A DNA stretch of 64,000 nt, taken from positions 66,073 to 130,072 of the forward strand of contig JAKSUC010000001.1 in the NCBI GenBank assembly GCA_024413595.1, given 5' to 3'. Position 1 is the stretch's first letter. Every line of letters starts with the position of its first letter. Below are positions 9,183-18,566 of this stretch, in pieces. The notes beneath the pieces are model-generated. The model saw only the letters and a program-made list of their open reading frames with translations, did not search any database and was not told the origin of the DNA. The position numbers and the translations under genes were made by a program. The stretch is from Bacteroidales bacterium. Lineage in GTDB: Bacteria > Bacteroidota > Bacteroidia > Bacteroidales > UBA3824.

Positions 9183-10643
9183 TTACTTTTTAATAGGATC
9201 GCTAGTTAAATCAACACCAAGTTTTTTGAAAATTTTACGATCAACTTCGCTAAGCATAACAGTTGTATGAACTTGACAACCTTTAAGTTTAGGTAATTGA
9301 TCAATAGCTTTTTTGCAATTTTCGTCTTTTAAACTTAGCATTGCCAACGCAACAAGAACCTCGTCGGTATGAAGTCGTGGATTTTTGCCATGAAGAAACG
9401 AAACTTTCATATTTTGAATAGGCTCAATCATTTCGGTAGGTATCAATTTTACTTTGTGATTAATACCTGCTAAATGTTTTGTAGCATTTAAAATAAGAGC
9501 AGCACTTGTTCCAAGCAATTCAGAAGTTTGCGAAGTAATTATTTCTCCATCATTAAGTTCAATAGCAGCAGATGGAACTTTAGTTTTTTCGAAACGTTCT
9601 TTTGCTGCAATAGTCACTTTGCGGTCGGCAGTTGTAATTTTAGCCTGTTGCATCAACAATTTAATTTTGTTGACTTCAGTTTCATCACATTTAGCTTCCA
9701 CAAAATTGTTAAGCGAACTATAATAACGACGAATAATTTCTTGTTTAGACGCATAGCTACAAACATCATTGTCAATAATGCAATTTCCCACCATATTCAC
9801 CCCCATGTCGGTAGGAGATTTATAAGGATTTTCGCCATAAATACCTTCAAAAATAGCGTTTAAAACAGGGAAAATTTCAATATCACGATTATAATTAATT
9901 GTAGTTTTTCCGTAAGCTTCAAGATGAAAAGGGTCAATCATGTTAACATCGTTAAGATCAGCAGTAGCAGCTTCGTAAGCCATGTTAACAGGGTGTTTTA
10001 AAGGAATATTCCAAATAGGAAAAGTTTCAAATTTAGCATATCCAGCTTTAATTCCTTTTTTGTTGTCTTGATAAAGTTGACTTAAACAAACAGCCATTTT
10101 ACCACTACCAGGTCCTGGAGCAGTAACAACAACAAGTGGACGAGTAGTTTCTACGTAATCATTTTTACCAAAGCCTTCGTCAGAGTCTATAAGTTCAACA
10201 TTTGTTGGATAGCCTTCAATGGTATAATGAAAATAAGTTTTTATGTTTAAACGTTTTAAACGATTTCTAAAAATCTTAGCGTTTTCTTGCCCTTTGTAGT
10301 GAGTAATAACAACCGAACTTACCATTAACCCACGACTTTGAAATTCGTCTCTAAGACGAAGAACATCTTTATCGTATGTGATACCAAGGTCGCCACGAAC
10401 TTTATTTTTTTCAATATCAATGGCGCTAATCACGATAATAATTTCAGCGCAGTCGCTCAACTGCATCAACATTTTAAGTTTGCTGTCGGGTTCAAAACCA
10501 GGTAAAACACGGCTTGCATGAAAGTCGTCGAAAAGTTTTCCTCCAAATTCGAGGTAAAGTTTATTTCCAAATTTTTGAATTCTCTCTTTGATATGTGCTG
10601 ACTGTATTTTTAAATACTTGTCATTGTCAAAACCGTATTTCAT
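9183..10643 (-). CDS. DUF1846 family protein
   Basis: A 486-residue member of the DUF1846 family (PF08903), which is conserved in length and sequence across Firmicutes and Bacteroidota. The segment VVTAPGPGSGKMAVCLSQLY looks like a nucleotide or phosphate loop, and PTDMGVNMVGNCI and FLHGKNPRLHTDEVLVALAML are family hallmarks. The biochemical role is not established. The start at 10643 (MKYGFDNDKY) is chosen because the family begins with this motif. The frame opens 27 bases earlier, but those residues add nothing recognisable. It stands alone between terminators. Confidence 0.85.
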   Translation of the reverse strand: MKYGFDNDKYLKIQSAHIKERIQKFGNKLYLEFGGKLFDDFHASRVLPGFEPDSKLKMLMQLSDCAEIIIVISAIDIEKNKVRGDLGITYDKDVLRLRDEFQSRGLMVSSVVITHYKGQENAKIFRNRLKRLNIKTYFHYTIEGYPTNVELIDSDEGFGKNDYVETTRPLVVVTAPGPGSGKMAVCLSQLYQDNKKGIKAGYAKFETFPIWNIPLKHPVNMAYEAATADLNDVNMIDPFHLEAYGKTTINYNRDIEIFPVLNAIFEGIYGENPYKSPTDMGVNMVGNCIIDNDVCSYASKQEIIRRYYSSLNNFVEAKCDETEVNKIKLLMQQAKITTADRKVTIAAKERFEKTKVPSAAIELNDGEIITSQTSELLGTSAALILNATKHLAGINHKVKLIPTEMIEPIQNMKVSFLHGKNPRLHTDEVLVALAMLSLKDENCKKAIDQLPKLKGCQVHTTVMLSEVDRKIFKKLGVDLTSDPIKK

Positions 10644-10729
10644 AGTATGCGTTTTTTTTATGACGCGCAAAGTTAAGAATTTTTAGACAATTTTTTGTTT
10701 AAAAAACATTAGAGTTATGCTTATTTTAT

Positions 10730-10764
10730 AAAAAAAGCCGTTGATTAAAGTTAATCAACGGCTT
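10730..10764 (-). terminator. Terminator of beta-barrel protein gene
   Basis: A perfect 14-bp stem (AAGCCGTTGATTAA / TTAATCAACGGCTT) with a two-base loop. On the - strand it is followed by a T-run. Confidence 0.85.
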
Positions 10765-10786
10765 ATATTTTATGAGATTTTTAAAT

Positions 10787-11407
10787 TTAGTCTCTTCCGC
10801 CAAATGATAATCCAATATTGAATTGAGTTACACCTGCTTTATAAGTTTCTTTTGCAACTATCATTTCAACTTCATATTCAGCTGGCAACATCCAACCAAT
10901 ACCGATAGTAAAATGTCCAAAAGCAACACCAATTTCAGGTTTGATTGCAAATTTTGTTACAGGATCAAATTCAAATTCATCATCATTCCCAAGCGATAAT
11001 CCACCCAAACTTGCTGATTTCATATTTCCAACTTTCAAACGACCAACTCCCATGGTGATAGCAGCGTATGGCTTTACAACAGGAGATTTAAGGTCAAATC
11101 TAATTTTACCACCAATTAATCCAAGTTTTGATGCGCTAAAATCTATTGATGCTGTTTCATCTCCTTTTGAAGCACCAAATAAAATATTACCATCTTTTGC
11201 AATACCAATTGATAATTGACCATCAAGAAAACTTGGAACATACATCAAATCTAAAGAATATCCAAGTCCGCCTTTTGCACAATCAGAAAATGCTTCGCCT
11301 TGAGGTGATGCCCAACCTGCTTGTGCGTCAAATCTAATTTGAGAATTTGCTGTGTTAGCAAATGTTAGCAACATAATTGCTACTACAAAGAATTTTACAA
11401 TTTTCAT
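10787..11407 (-). CDS. Outer-membrane beta-barrel protein
   Basis: A 206-residue exported protein. The signal peptide MKIVKFFVVAIMLLTFANTANSQ leads into repeated amphipathic strands (for example KPYAAITMGVGRL, FAIKPEIGVAFGHFTIGIGWML). The protein ends in FNIGLSFGGRD, close to an outer-membrane insertion signal. The size fits an eight-stranded OmpA/OmpW-like barrel. No periplasmic domain is present, and the ligand or function is unknown. It is monocistronic, with a terminator directly behind it. Confidence 0.75.
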   Translation of the reverse strand: MKIVKFFVVAIMLLTFANTANSQIRFDAQAGWASPQGEAFSDCAKGGLGYSLDLMYVPSFLDGQLSIGIAKDGNILFGASKGDETASIDFSASKLGLIGGKIRFDLKSPVVKPYAAITMGVGRLKVGNMKSASLGGLSLGNDDEFEFDPVTKFAIKPEIGVAFGHFTIGIGWMLPAEYEVEMIVAKETYKAGVTQFNIGLSFGGRD

Positions 11408-11493
11408 TTTTTGTTAAGTTTATTAGTTATTAAATAATAATTTCGGTCTTTTATTTAGTTGAAATATTTGGCGTTTTCTGAAAAAAAAAGTTA

Positions 11494-12261
11494 TTAAAAT
11501 TTTTCAGGATTTTCTAACCAATAATCAATCAACATTCTAGCCATAGATAATTTTCTTGGAGTTTCAGGCATATTATATCTATTAAACCATCTGCAATCAG
11601 AAAGTTCTGATTCTTGCATTTTTATTTCTCCGCCATTATATTCAGCAAAAAAACCTACCATTAAACCACTTGGATAAGGCCAAGGTTGAGATTTAAAATA
11701 TTTTATGTTTTTAACTTTTATGCCAGTTTCTTCCAAAACTTCACGTTCTAGGCATTCTTCAAGGCTTTCTCCTGTTTCTAAAAATCCAGAAACAAGACCA
11801 TGAAAATTACCTTTAAAATTTATTCCATGAGTCATAAGAATTTCGTCTTTTCCTTTGCTAATCAAGCAAATAATAGCTGGACTAATAGGCGGCCAAATTT
11901 CGTTGCCACATTCAACACATTTTTTGCTAATGTCAGAACTAAATTCCATTTTGTGACCGCATTTAGGACAGAATTGATATTGATTGTTAAAATAAATAAG
12001 TTCTGATGCTTTGCCAGCCAAGTAATAAAATTTCCAATCAATTTTGTCGTAACTTGCTCGTAGATTGATTGAAATCATATTTTGTGGAATTTGATTTATT
12101 TCAGTTGCAACACATTCTATATTATCTATTTCAGGTAATTGAAAAATGTGATTAGGTGTTTCTGTTGTTGGATTTACACCTTTATATATAGTGTAATTAT
12201 CGTTTAAAATTAATTCTCCATTTGGTAAAAATAAAAACCAATATTTAATATTTTGAGTCAT
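11494..12261 (-). CDS. nudC: NAD(+) diphosphatase / RNA deNADding enzyme NudC
   Basis: A 255-residue Nudix hydrolase that splits NAD(H) into NMN and AMP and can remove NAD caps from RNA. The zinc ribbon has Cys at 98, 101, 115 and 118. The Nudix box starting at G159 contains GESLEECLEREVLEETG with the metal-binding REVLEE core. The NudC-specific SQPWPYPSGLM motif is at 191-201. Length and domain order match the family. It is transcribed away from pgi. Confidence 0.92.
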   Translation of the reverse strand: MTQNIKYWFLFLPNGELILNDNYTIYKGVNPTTETPNHIFQLPEIDNIECVATEINQIPQNMISINLRASYDKIDWKFYYLAGKASELIYFNNQYQFCPKCGHKMEFSSDISKKCVECGNEIWPPISPAIICLISKGKDEILMTHGINFKGNFHGLVSGFLETGESLEECLEREVLEETGIKVKNIKYFKSQPWPYPSGLMVGFFAEYNGGEIKMQESELSDCRWFNRYNMPETPRKLSMARMLIDYWLENPEKF

Positions 12262-12372
12262 GATTAGATTTTTTTTACAAATATAAGCATTTTAAATAGG
12301 GTAGGAGAAGGTAAAAATTATCAAAATTGAAAGTTTATATTAAAATATTATCAAGTATTAAATTTTTTTTTG

Positions 12373-12380
12373 TATTTTTG
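12373..12380 (+). promoter_or_regulatory. -7 box of pgi
   Basis: TATTTTTG fits TAnnTTTG and lies 33 bases before the pgi start. It rules out the longer upstream reading-frame start at 12327. Confidence 0.6.
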
Positions 12381-12413
12381 GCTAATATAACAATTCTAAA
12401 AATATCGATTGTA

Positions 12414-13760
12414 ATGAAATATTTAAATTTAGACATTAGCAAAGCATTCGATTTTGTATCAGAAAATGATTATAACGCTTTGCAAAATAGTGCGTTAGAA
12501 AACAACGCAGCCCTTTATGACAAAACTCTACCTGGTAATGATTTTTTAGGTTGGGCAGATGTTAAAAATATAATAACAGAACAAGAACTCGCTGATATTG
12601 AGAAAAAAGCACAAGAATTACGAAATAAAATTGATGTACTTGTTGTAATAGGTATTGGAGGTTCTTATCTTGGAGCAAAAGCTGTTATAGAAGCATTGAG
12701 TAATAGTTTTTGTCAAATGAATATGCAAAAAGGAAAACCATTAGTTTTATTTGCAGGTCAAAATATTGGAGAAGACTACATTAGCGAATTAATGGATGCT
12801 ATAGCCGATAAGAGTTATGCTTTATGTGTTATTTCAAAAAGTGGAACCACCACTGAACCCGCAATTGCTTTTCGTTTGTTAAAAGCAAAAATCGAAGAAA
12901 AATACGGTAAAACAGAAGCTGCTTCAAGAATTATTGCAATAACAGATAAAGAACGTGGAGCATTAAGAAAATTAGCTGATAATGAAGGTTATACAACATT
13001 TGTGATTGGTGACACTGTTGGCGGAAGATTTTCAGTTTTAACACCTGTTGGATTGTTCCCAATAGCTGTTGCAGGTTTTGATATTCGTGCTTTGTTGCAA
13101 GGAGCTTTTGACATTGAAGCTATTTCTCAAAAATCAAATAGTTTTGATGAAAATATTCCTGCACATTATGCAGTTGTTCGTAACTTGTTGTATCGTAAGA
13201 ATTTTGGTATTGAAATATTAGTAAATTATAATCCAAAACTTCACTATTTTGCAGAATGGTGGAAACAACTTTATGGCGAAAGTGAAGGAAAAGATGGCAA
13301 AGGAATTTTTCCAGCATCAGTAGATTTTACAAGTGATTTACATTCAATGGGTCAATTTATCCAAGAAGGAACCCGTGGTTTGTACGAAACAGTAATCTCA
13401 ATTGCAAATCCTGACAAAAAAGTAGAAATACCAAGTGATGAAAAAAATCTAGATCAATTAAATTTCTTAGCCGGAAAACGAGTTGATGAGGTTAATAAAC
13501 AAGCAGAATTAGGAACACGTCTTGCGCATCTTGATGGTGGTGTTCCTCAAATAAAAATTGAAATTCCTCAATTAAACGAATATTATCTTGGTCAATTGAT
13601 TTATTTCTTTGAAAAAGCTTGTGGAATAAGTGGTTATATATTAGGTGTAAATCCATTTAATCAACCAGGAGTAGAAGCCTACAAGAAAAATATGTTTGCT
13701 TTATTAAACAAACCTGGCTACGAAGAAGCATCTAAAGAAATTCAGAAGAGATTGAAATAA
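12414..13760 (+). CDS. pgi: Glucose-6-phosphate isomerase
   Basis: A 448-residue cytoplasmic isomerase that interconverts glucose-6-phosphate and fructose-6-phosphate in glycolysis and gluconeogenesis. The sugar-phosphate-binding SIS fold shows [13 protein letters not shown] (about 78-90), [13 protein letters not shown], and the PGI signature [27 protein letters not shown] and the late active-site segment follow. The start at 12414 ([12 protein letters not shown]) lies behind a -7 box at 12373-12380, and the length matches the short bacterial type. A hairpin ends the transcript. Confidence 0.95.
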   Translation: MKYLNLDISKAFDFVSENDYNALQNSALENNAALYDKTLPGNDFLGWADVKNIITEQELADIEKKAQELRNKIDVLVVIGIGGSYLGAKAVIEALSNSFCQMNMQKGKPLVLFAGQNIGEDYISELMDAIADKSYALCVISKSGTTTEPAIAFRLLKAKIEEKYGKTEAASRIIAITDKERGALRKLADNEGYTTFVIGDTVGGRFSVLTPVGLFPIAVAGFDIRALLQGAFDIEAISQKSNSFDENIPAHYAVVRNLLYRKNFGIEILVNYNPKLHYFAEWWKQLYGESEGKDGKGIFPASVDFTSDLHSMGQFIQEGTRGLYETVISIANPDKKVEIPSDEKNLDQLNFLAGKRVDEVNKQAELGTRLAHLDGGVPQIKIEIPQLNEYYLGQLIYFFEKACGISGYILGVNPFNQPGVEAYKKNMFALLNKPGYEEASKEIQKRLK

Positions 13761-13772
13761 TGATATTTAATT

Positions 13773-13821
13773 AATGTTGAAAATATAAAAGTGATAATCA
13801 AACTTTTGTATTTTCAACATT
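13773..13821 (+). terminator. Terminator of pgi
   Basis: A 13-bp stem (AATGTTGAAAATA / TATTTTCAACATT) with a 23-base loop, followed by a short T-rich stretch. Confidence 0.6.
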
Positions 13822-13841
13822 TATTTTAAAATTCTAAAATT

Positions 13842-14120
13842 ATGCATCGTAGATTTTGGAATATTTCGGGAAAAGGCAAAAATTATGAAATCTTGTCAAA
13901 GGTTGAAAAATGTGCCAATAAGTATGGTTATGTTGTTGATTTTAAGAAATTTTCAGAAACGGAATTTTGCATAATAGTAGAGGTTGAAGAACATAAAATA
14001 GAAATTATGTTTCAAGCATTAAAAAAGATAGTAAATATCGAAAAATTTAATGAAATATTTCTTCGCAGAAAAACAGAAGATGAAGTATATTTAAATGTAA
14101 CAGTAAGCGAATTAAATTAA
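13842..14120 (+). CDS. Small basic protein of unknown function
   Basis: A 92-residue cytoplasmic protein with no signal peptide or membrane segment. It begins MHRRFWNISGKG and shows a beta-alpha-beta-like alternation (YGYVVDF, FCIIVEVEEHKIEIMFQALKKI). It is rich in Lys and Glu. I do not recognise a family. It follows pgi at 81 bases beyond a hairpin and faces rnpB convergently. Its stop codon is 7 bases from the RNase P RNA 3' end. Confidence 0.55.
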   Translation: MHRRFWNISGKGKNYEILSKVEKCANKYGYVVDFKKFSETEFCIIVEVEEHKIEIMFQALKKIVNIEKFNEIFLRRKTEDEVYLNVTVSELN

Positions 14121-14127
14121 AAAAAAA

Positions 14128-14467
14128 GAAGCTAGTCTATAAGCCGGATTCTGTTCCGTAAACGGTGTTTGTCATTTATCTAGAATTGCTATTGCTAACA
14201 ATCTCAAACGACCTACCCCCTAACTCGAGCGAGCAACCCGAAAAAGTTAGTATATTTGGTCTTTCAACCCGCCGATACACACTTTTAATGTCACCATCAA
14301 AAGTTGTGGGCTCTTACCCCGCATTCTCACCCTTACCTTTGCAGGCGGTTATTTTCTTCTGTATTTTTCACAACCTTACGGCCATCTTCCAGTTAAGAAG
14401 GGCGGTGCTCTATGTTGCCCGGACTTTCCTCTCGCGCTTTAGCGCCAGCGACAAACCGACCAACTTC
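14128..14467 (-). ncRNA. rnpB: RNase P RNA, class A
   Basis: The RNA component of RNase P, which trims the 5' ends of tRNAs. Read on the - strand, it contains the universal GAGGAAAGTCCGGGC block near its 5' end and the ACAGAATCCGGCTTAT block near its 3' end. The ends pair as helix P1 (GAAGTTGGTC with GACTAGCTTC, including G-U pairs), which sets the borders at about 14467 and 14128. A T-run follows directly and probably ends transcription. Its 5' end is only 4 bases from the 3' end of tRNA-Gly, so the two are probably made as one transcript. Confidence 0.93.
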
Positions 14468-14471
14468 TTAG

Positions 14472-14544
14472 AGCGGGAAACGGGGCTCGAACCCGCGACC
14501 TGTGGCTTGGGAAGCCACCGCTCTACCAACTGAGCTATTCCCGC
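14472..14544 (-). tRNA. tRNA-Gly (anticodon CCC)
   Basis: On the - strand the acceptor GCGGGAA pairs with TTCCCGC and is followed by discriminator U, as is normal for tRNA-Gly. The D arm is TAGCTCAGTTGGTAGAGC. The anticodon stem GTGGC/GCCAC holds the loop TTCCCAA, so the anticodon is CCC. The T arm is GCGGG-TTCGAGC-CCCGT, with a G-U pair. CCA is not encoded. The gene directly precedes rnpB. Confidence 0.92.
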
Positions 14545-14554
14545 ATTTTCTCTG

Positions 14555-14562
14555 CAAAATTA
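14555..14562 (-). promoter_or_regulatory. -7 box for tRNA-Gly and rnpB
   Basis: On the - strand this reads TAATTTTG, a match to TAnnTTTG, 10 bases upstream of the tRNA. No separate promoter fits between the tRNA and rnpB. Confidence 0.6.
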
Positions 14563-14641
14563 TGAATTTTTTTGTTTATATTTTACAATTTATTACTATT
14601 TTTTTTTGATAAAATAATAATATGTTTTTATGATTTTTGTG

Positions 14642-15532
14642 CTATTTTGTAATCTTTAAATATTCTTTCTTTATTTTTTCGGTGATTTCATAGTTTTTTA
14701 GTCCATTCCAAAGAGGTGCCACAAGCATATCTTTTGGTGATTCGCTAACAAAACGTTCAAAGATGATTTCGTTTCCAATTCGTTTTGCATATTCAGCACA
14801 AAATTTTGAGTATTCTTCTACTGTTGGAAGGTGAAAAAGTTCTGGTTGTGAAAAATATTGTTTTTCCATTTCAGTTCCTTTTATTATCTGTAACTGATGG
14901 AGTTTTAATATATTAACAGGTAACGATTTTATAATATCAGCAGTGTTCATCATCATTTCATAAGTTTCACCGGGAAGATACATAATTAAATGTACACAAA
15001 CTTCAAGACCTTTAGCAGCAGCACGTTTTATAGTGTCTTCAGCTTGTTGAAAAGTATGATGACGATTAATCATCTGTAGGGTAGGGTTGTAGCAACTTTC
15101 AACACCAATTTCTAAAACAGTATAATATTTTTTTGAAAAATCTACAAGTAAATCAAGAACTTGATCATCAGCGCAATCAGGACGTGTTGCTACTGTTAAA
15201 CCTATCACATCATCGCGTTTTAATGCAGAATTGTAAATTTCTTTTAATTTATCAATATTTGCGTATGTGTTTGTATATGACTGAAAATAAGCAATATACT
15301 TTTGGCACTTGTATTTCTTTGCAAAAAAAGCAATACCTTCGTCCATTTGTTGTTCAATAGGTTTAGAAGCTTGACCATAAAAAGGACTAAATGTTTTATT
15401 GTTGCAATAAGTGCATCCTCCAACTCCAATTTTACCGTCACGATTAGGACATCCAAAACCTGGATTGAGGGCTATTTTTTGAACCCTCGATCCAAATTTT
15501 TCTTTAATGTATGTTGCGTATTCTCTATACAT
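14642..15532 (-). CDS. TIGR01212/YhcC-type radical SAM protein
   Basis: A 296-residue radical SAM enzyme of the YhcC family. The iron-sulfur cysteines are in an unusual spacing, CPNRDGKIGVGGCTYC: Cys28, Cys40 and Cys43. ATRPDC and LEIGVESC follow as SAM-barrel motifs, and the family-specific LKLHQLQIIKGTEM lies farther on. The reaction is not firmly known. It overlaps the upstream pyrD gene by one base (TAATG), which indicates translational coupling. The two likely share the promoter in front of pyrD. Confidence 0.88.
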   Translation of the reverse strand: MYREYATYIKEKFGSRVQKIALNPGFGCPNRDGKIGVGGCTYCNNKTFSPFYGQASKPIEQQMDEGIAFFAKKYKCQKYIAYFQSYTNTYANIDKLKEIYNSALKRDDVIGLTVATRPDCADDQVLDLLVDFSKKYYTVLEIGVESCYNPTLQMINRHHTFQQAEDTIKRAAAKGLEVCVHLIMYLPGETYEMMMNTADIIKSLPVNILKLHQLQIIKGTEMEKQYFSQPELFHLPTVEEYSKFCAEYAKRIGNEIIFERFVSESPKDMLVAPLWNGLKNYEITEKIKKEYLKITK

Positions 15533-16554
15533 TATAGATTTTTCAAAATACGTTTAACACAAGCAGGACCATTATAAATAAAACTTGTAAAAAGTTCAAC
15601 TAAACAAGCACCTGCTTCTAATTTTTCTTTAACATCGTCAGCGTCAAAAATTCCACCCACACCAATAATAGGAATTTCACCGTTAGTTTTTTCGTGAAGA
15701 TATTTAATAACTTCGGTACTACGTTTTTTTACTGGTTTTCCACTCATTCCGCCGTTACCAAAGCTTTTAATTTCTTCTTCTGAATAATCAATACCACTAC
15801 GTTCAATAGTTGTATTAGTGGCAATAATTCCACTTATACCTGTTTGTTTTACAATTTCAATTATATCGTCTAGTTGACCATTTGTTAAGTCTGGTGCAAT
15901 TTTTAATAGGATAGGTTTTTGCACATCGTATTTTTTATTTTCGTCAGTAATAGCAGTTAGCAATTTAGTAAGAGGTTCTTTATTTTGAAGTTCACGTAAA
16001 TTTGGAGTATTAGGAGAACTGATATTAATAGCAATGTAATCAACATAGTTATGAAGAGCTTTTAAGTCTTTGATATAATCATTAACTGCTTGTTCATTGG
16101 GTGTTACTTTGTTCTTACCAATGTTCCCACCTATGATAACTTTGCTGTATTTTTGTTTAATCTTTTCAACCATTTGTTCAACACCGTTATTGTTAAATCC
16201 CATACGGTTTATAAGACCTTGATTTCTTTTTAGTCTAAACAATCTAGGTTTTGGATTTCCAGGTTGAGCAACAGGAGTAACAGTACCAACTTCGATAAAG
16301 CCGAACCCCATAAATCCTAATATATCAATAGCTTCCGCATCTTTATCAAGACCAGCAGCTAATCCAACAGGATTTGGAAATTTAATACCAAAAACTTCAC
16401 GTTCGTATTTTTTATCATTTTTTTGATACAAAAGACGGATTATAGGATTAAAAATTCTGATTTTTTGAAAAAATCTCAAAACGGCAAAAGTAAAGCCGTG
16501 AATTGTTTCTGGATTAAACAAAAACAATATTGGTCGTATTATATGTTTATACAT
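15532..16554 (-). CDS. pyrD: Dihydroorotate dehydrogenase, class 2 (quinone)
   Basis: A 340-residue membrane-associated enzyme that oxidises dihydroorotate to orotate in pyrimidine synthesis, passing electrons to quinone. The N-terminal helical extension (about 1-45) marks class 2. [11 protein letters not shown], the NRMGFNNNG loop and the [11 protein letters not shown] segment with the catalytic Ser are present, as is the FMN-phosphate site near IGVGGI. The gene ends in a one-base overlap with the radical SAM gene. A good promoter is in front. Confidence 0.95.
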   Translation of the reverse strand: MYKHIIRPILFLFNPETIHGFTFAVLRFFQKIRIFNPIIRLLYQKNDKKYEREVFGIKFPNPVGLAAGLDKDAEAIDILGFMGFGFIEVGTVTPVAQPGNPKPRLFRLKRNQGLINRMGFNNNGVEQMVEKIKQKYSKVIIGGNIGKNKVTPNEQAVNDYIKDLKALHNYVDYIAINISSPNTPNLRELQNKEPLTKLLTAITDENKKYDVQKPILLKIAPDLTNGQLDDIIEIVKQTGISGIIATNTTIERSGIDYSEEEIKSFGNGGMSGKPVKKRSTEVIKYLHEKTNGEIPIIGVGGIFDADDVKEKLEAGACLVELFTSFIYNGPACVKRILKNL

Positions 16555-16569
16555 GATTTAAATTTTTTG

Positions 16570-16598
16570 CAAAGATAATAATTTGTATGAGTAGACAA
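16570..16598 (-). promoter_or_regulatory. Promoter of pyrD operon
   Basis: On the - strand a -33 TTG (16596-16598) and a -7 box TATCTTTG (16570-16577) are separated by 18 bases, matching the Bacteroidota consensus. Confidence 0.7.
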
Positions 16599-17184
16599 TA
16601 AAAAAACTGAGTATGAAAAAAGACGTGACAAAATGACATTATAATTTAGCTTTACTAAATTCTGATTAAGACTAATAATATGAATTCGAAAATTTTCAGA
16701 AACAAAATTTTTCATAAAATAATGCTTTTCTATAAAAAACAATATCTCAAAATCTGTAAATTATTTGAATAGTTGTTCAGACGAGTTTGATATATTAAAA
16801 TCTCATTGAGTTATTGTTTGTTTGTTTGTTTTGTAATATACTATAAATCAATACATTGTAATGTTAGGAATTTATAATCAAAAATATCAGAAAAATCAAT
16901 ATTGATAATTGTCTTTTGCTTTTTACTAATAGTATAGTTATTCTAAATAATTAAAAATCAATAAGTTAAACACAAAATTACAAGTGTCTATTTATATCGA
17001 ATTGAAAAACAGAAATATTGATATTCGTAACTATAAAAAAACTAAAAAAAATGATAAACTATAAAAAGAAAAATTTTCGACTTTTTTAAGAATGTAAAAA
17101 TATGACTCGCCACTTGAAAGTGGAAGTTACAAAAATAGGCATCATAAAAAATGTGAATTTTTTATGAAAATGATATTTACAAAA
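16599..17184. other. AT-rich intergenic region without a supported gene
   Basis: About 590 bases between the divergent-side end of pyrD and the 3' end of the XRE gene. It contains a short TTTG-repeat tract near 16817 and a small hairpin (CCACTTGAAAGTGG) near 17112. Short open frames here have no coding signs. I see nothing else. Confidence 0.5.
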
Positions 17185-17784
17185 TTATTCGCCAGAAGGA
17201 GAATATAAAGTAAACGTTTTGTTAGAATAGAAAACAATTATTTTTTCAGGATCAGTTTTCATAATATTAACAGGTTCTGATTCTGAAATTTTAGTATTGT
17301 TTTCGATGTTAGTTGTTTCAGTTTTTTCAGGTTCAACAATTTTTGGTTCAACTTTTTTAGGTTCAACTTTAGTCTCTTTTTTAGATTCAAAATTTAATTC
17401 AGTTTGAGTAGATTTTGTGTTTTTTTGTTGAACAGGTTTGTTGATAGTTTGAATATTTTGATTTTGATTATTGATTTGATTGTCAAAATTTATAGTTGTT
17501 TGACCTTGAATAGGTTGAGTAGATTCTTGTTGATTAAAAATAGGCGCCTCTTTTTCTTGGCGGTACATATTTCCAATACCCAAAAACAACCAATCGGAAC
17601 TAATGTTAGGGAATGTTTTTAAAATTTTGACCATAAATTCTTTGCTGGCTTTATTTCTACCAGATACAACATGACTAACACTAGATCTTTGAACTCCTAT
17701 CATATCTGCAAAAGCAGAAGCATTCAGTTGTTCACTTTGCATAATTTCTTGTATACGCAAAATCTCTTTTTCTTCGTCTTCCAT
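17185..17784 (-). CDS. XRE-family transcriptional regulator with disordered tail
   Basis: A 199-residue protein. Residues 10-70 form a Cro/CI helix-turn-helix (LNASAFADMIGVQRSSVSHVVSGR, then FPNISSDWLFLGIGNMY), as in repressors. The next 100 residues are low-complexity, rich in Gln, Asn, Lys, Glu, Pro and Thr, with repeated EPK/VEP units. A short ordered end reads KIIVFYSNKTFTLYSPSGE. Proteins of this plan are common in Bacteroidales, and their regulons are unknown. An inverted repeat (TGTTACAT ... ATGTAACA) overlaps the start codon and similar sites lie upstream, so it probably represses itself. Confidence 0.8.
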   Translation of the reverse strand: MEDEEKEILRIQEIMQSEQLNASAFADMIGVQRSSVSHVVSGRNKASKEFMVKILKTFPNISSDWLFLGIGNMYRQEKEAPIFNQQESTQPIQGQTTINFDNQINNQNQNIQTINKPVQQKNTKSTQTELNFESKKETKVEPKKVEPKIVEPEKTETTNIENNTKISESEPVNIMKTDPEKIIVFYSNKTFTLYSPSGE

Positions 17785-17815
17785 TGTTACATTTTTAATT
17801 GATTATTATGTAACA
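17785..17815. promoter_or_regulatory. Probable operator at XRE start codon
   Basis: Inverted repeat TGTTACAT, 15 bases, ATGTAACA, touching the start codon of the XRE gene. The TGTnACA element recurs in the 24-base repeats at 17879 and 18543. Confidence 0.5.
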
Positions 17816-17878
17816 AATTTAATTAACTTTTGTGACATTTCCAAATAAAAACAAAAATAAATTTAAAAAAATTACAAA

Positions 17879-17902
17879 GTTTACAAATGTAACATTGTAA
17901 AC
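17879..17902. repeat. 24-base near-palindrome, copy 1
   Basis: It begins GTTTACAAATGT and ends AACATTGTAAAC, so the two halves are nearly reverse complements. It is identical base for base to copy 2 at 18543-18566. It lies 95 bases upstream of the XRE start codon. Confidence 0.85.
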
Positions 17903-18542
17903 AGTTTTTAATATTGTAACTATGATTGTGATTTTGTAAACATGTTATAAAAATATATATTATCGTAAGAAATCGTGTATACAATTAGTTTGCCAAAGAT
18001 GTTATTTACAAATCTATACATAAATCATTGAAAATGTGTTATGTTATGAACTATTAAAAAAGCTAAAATATTTTGAATTAATTGCTTAAAAACTATGTTT
18101 TTTTTTAATTATTTTTCTAGTTTGGTCTTTTTTTTGCTGTATATAAGGTGCGAACATTTTAATAATAAGATTTATTGATAATTATTCGCTATGGCTTAAA
18201 AAAGCACTTTAAGAGCCATTTTAGACGCGTTACAGACATTTATTTACTTTAATATGTATAGTATAAATGTTTGAGTTATAATCACTAACGCAAATTAATA
18301 CCTTTCTTAGATGTCTTATTTAACACTCTGTTAACATTAAAGGGTGTTTTCTTAATCGTATTATTTAAATAATCTATATTAAAATACTGGGTATCTGATA
18401 GTTATATTATCTATATATTTTTACCTTGATTTTGTTAACATTGGATTTTTCTGGTTGTTTACCATTATTTTATATGTTATATATTTTTATATCATAGGAA
18501 TTTTGTTGAATATTTAGTAATAATATAGTATATTCTTTGTGT

Positions 18543-18566
18543 GTTTACAAATGTAACATTGTAAAC
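18543..18566. repeat. 24-base near-palindrome, copy 2
   Basis: Exact copy of the 24 bases at 17879-17902, located 664 bases away in the same gene-free region. It is probably a binding site for the neighbouring XRE protein. Confidence 0.85.

Noticed and set aside
14165-14533. Open frame over rnpB and tRNA-Gly
   Set aside because: The stretch is fully explained by the two RNA genes on the opposite strand.
16539-16742. Open frame upstream of pyrD
   Set aside because: It overlaps the pyrD start and covers the clear pyrD promoter; the product has no domain signs.
16817-16832. TTTG repeats considered as a phase-variable tract
   Set aside because: Only four units long and not in a gene or promoter.
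18191-18219. Hairpin ATGGCTTAA / TTAAGAGCCAT considered as a terminator or RNA gene
   Set aside because: It has no T-run and no gene before it; kept only as a note in the intergenic entry.
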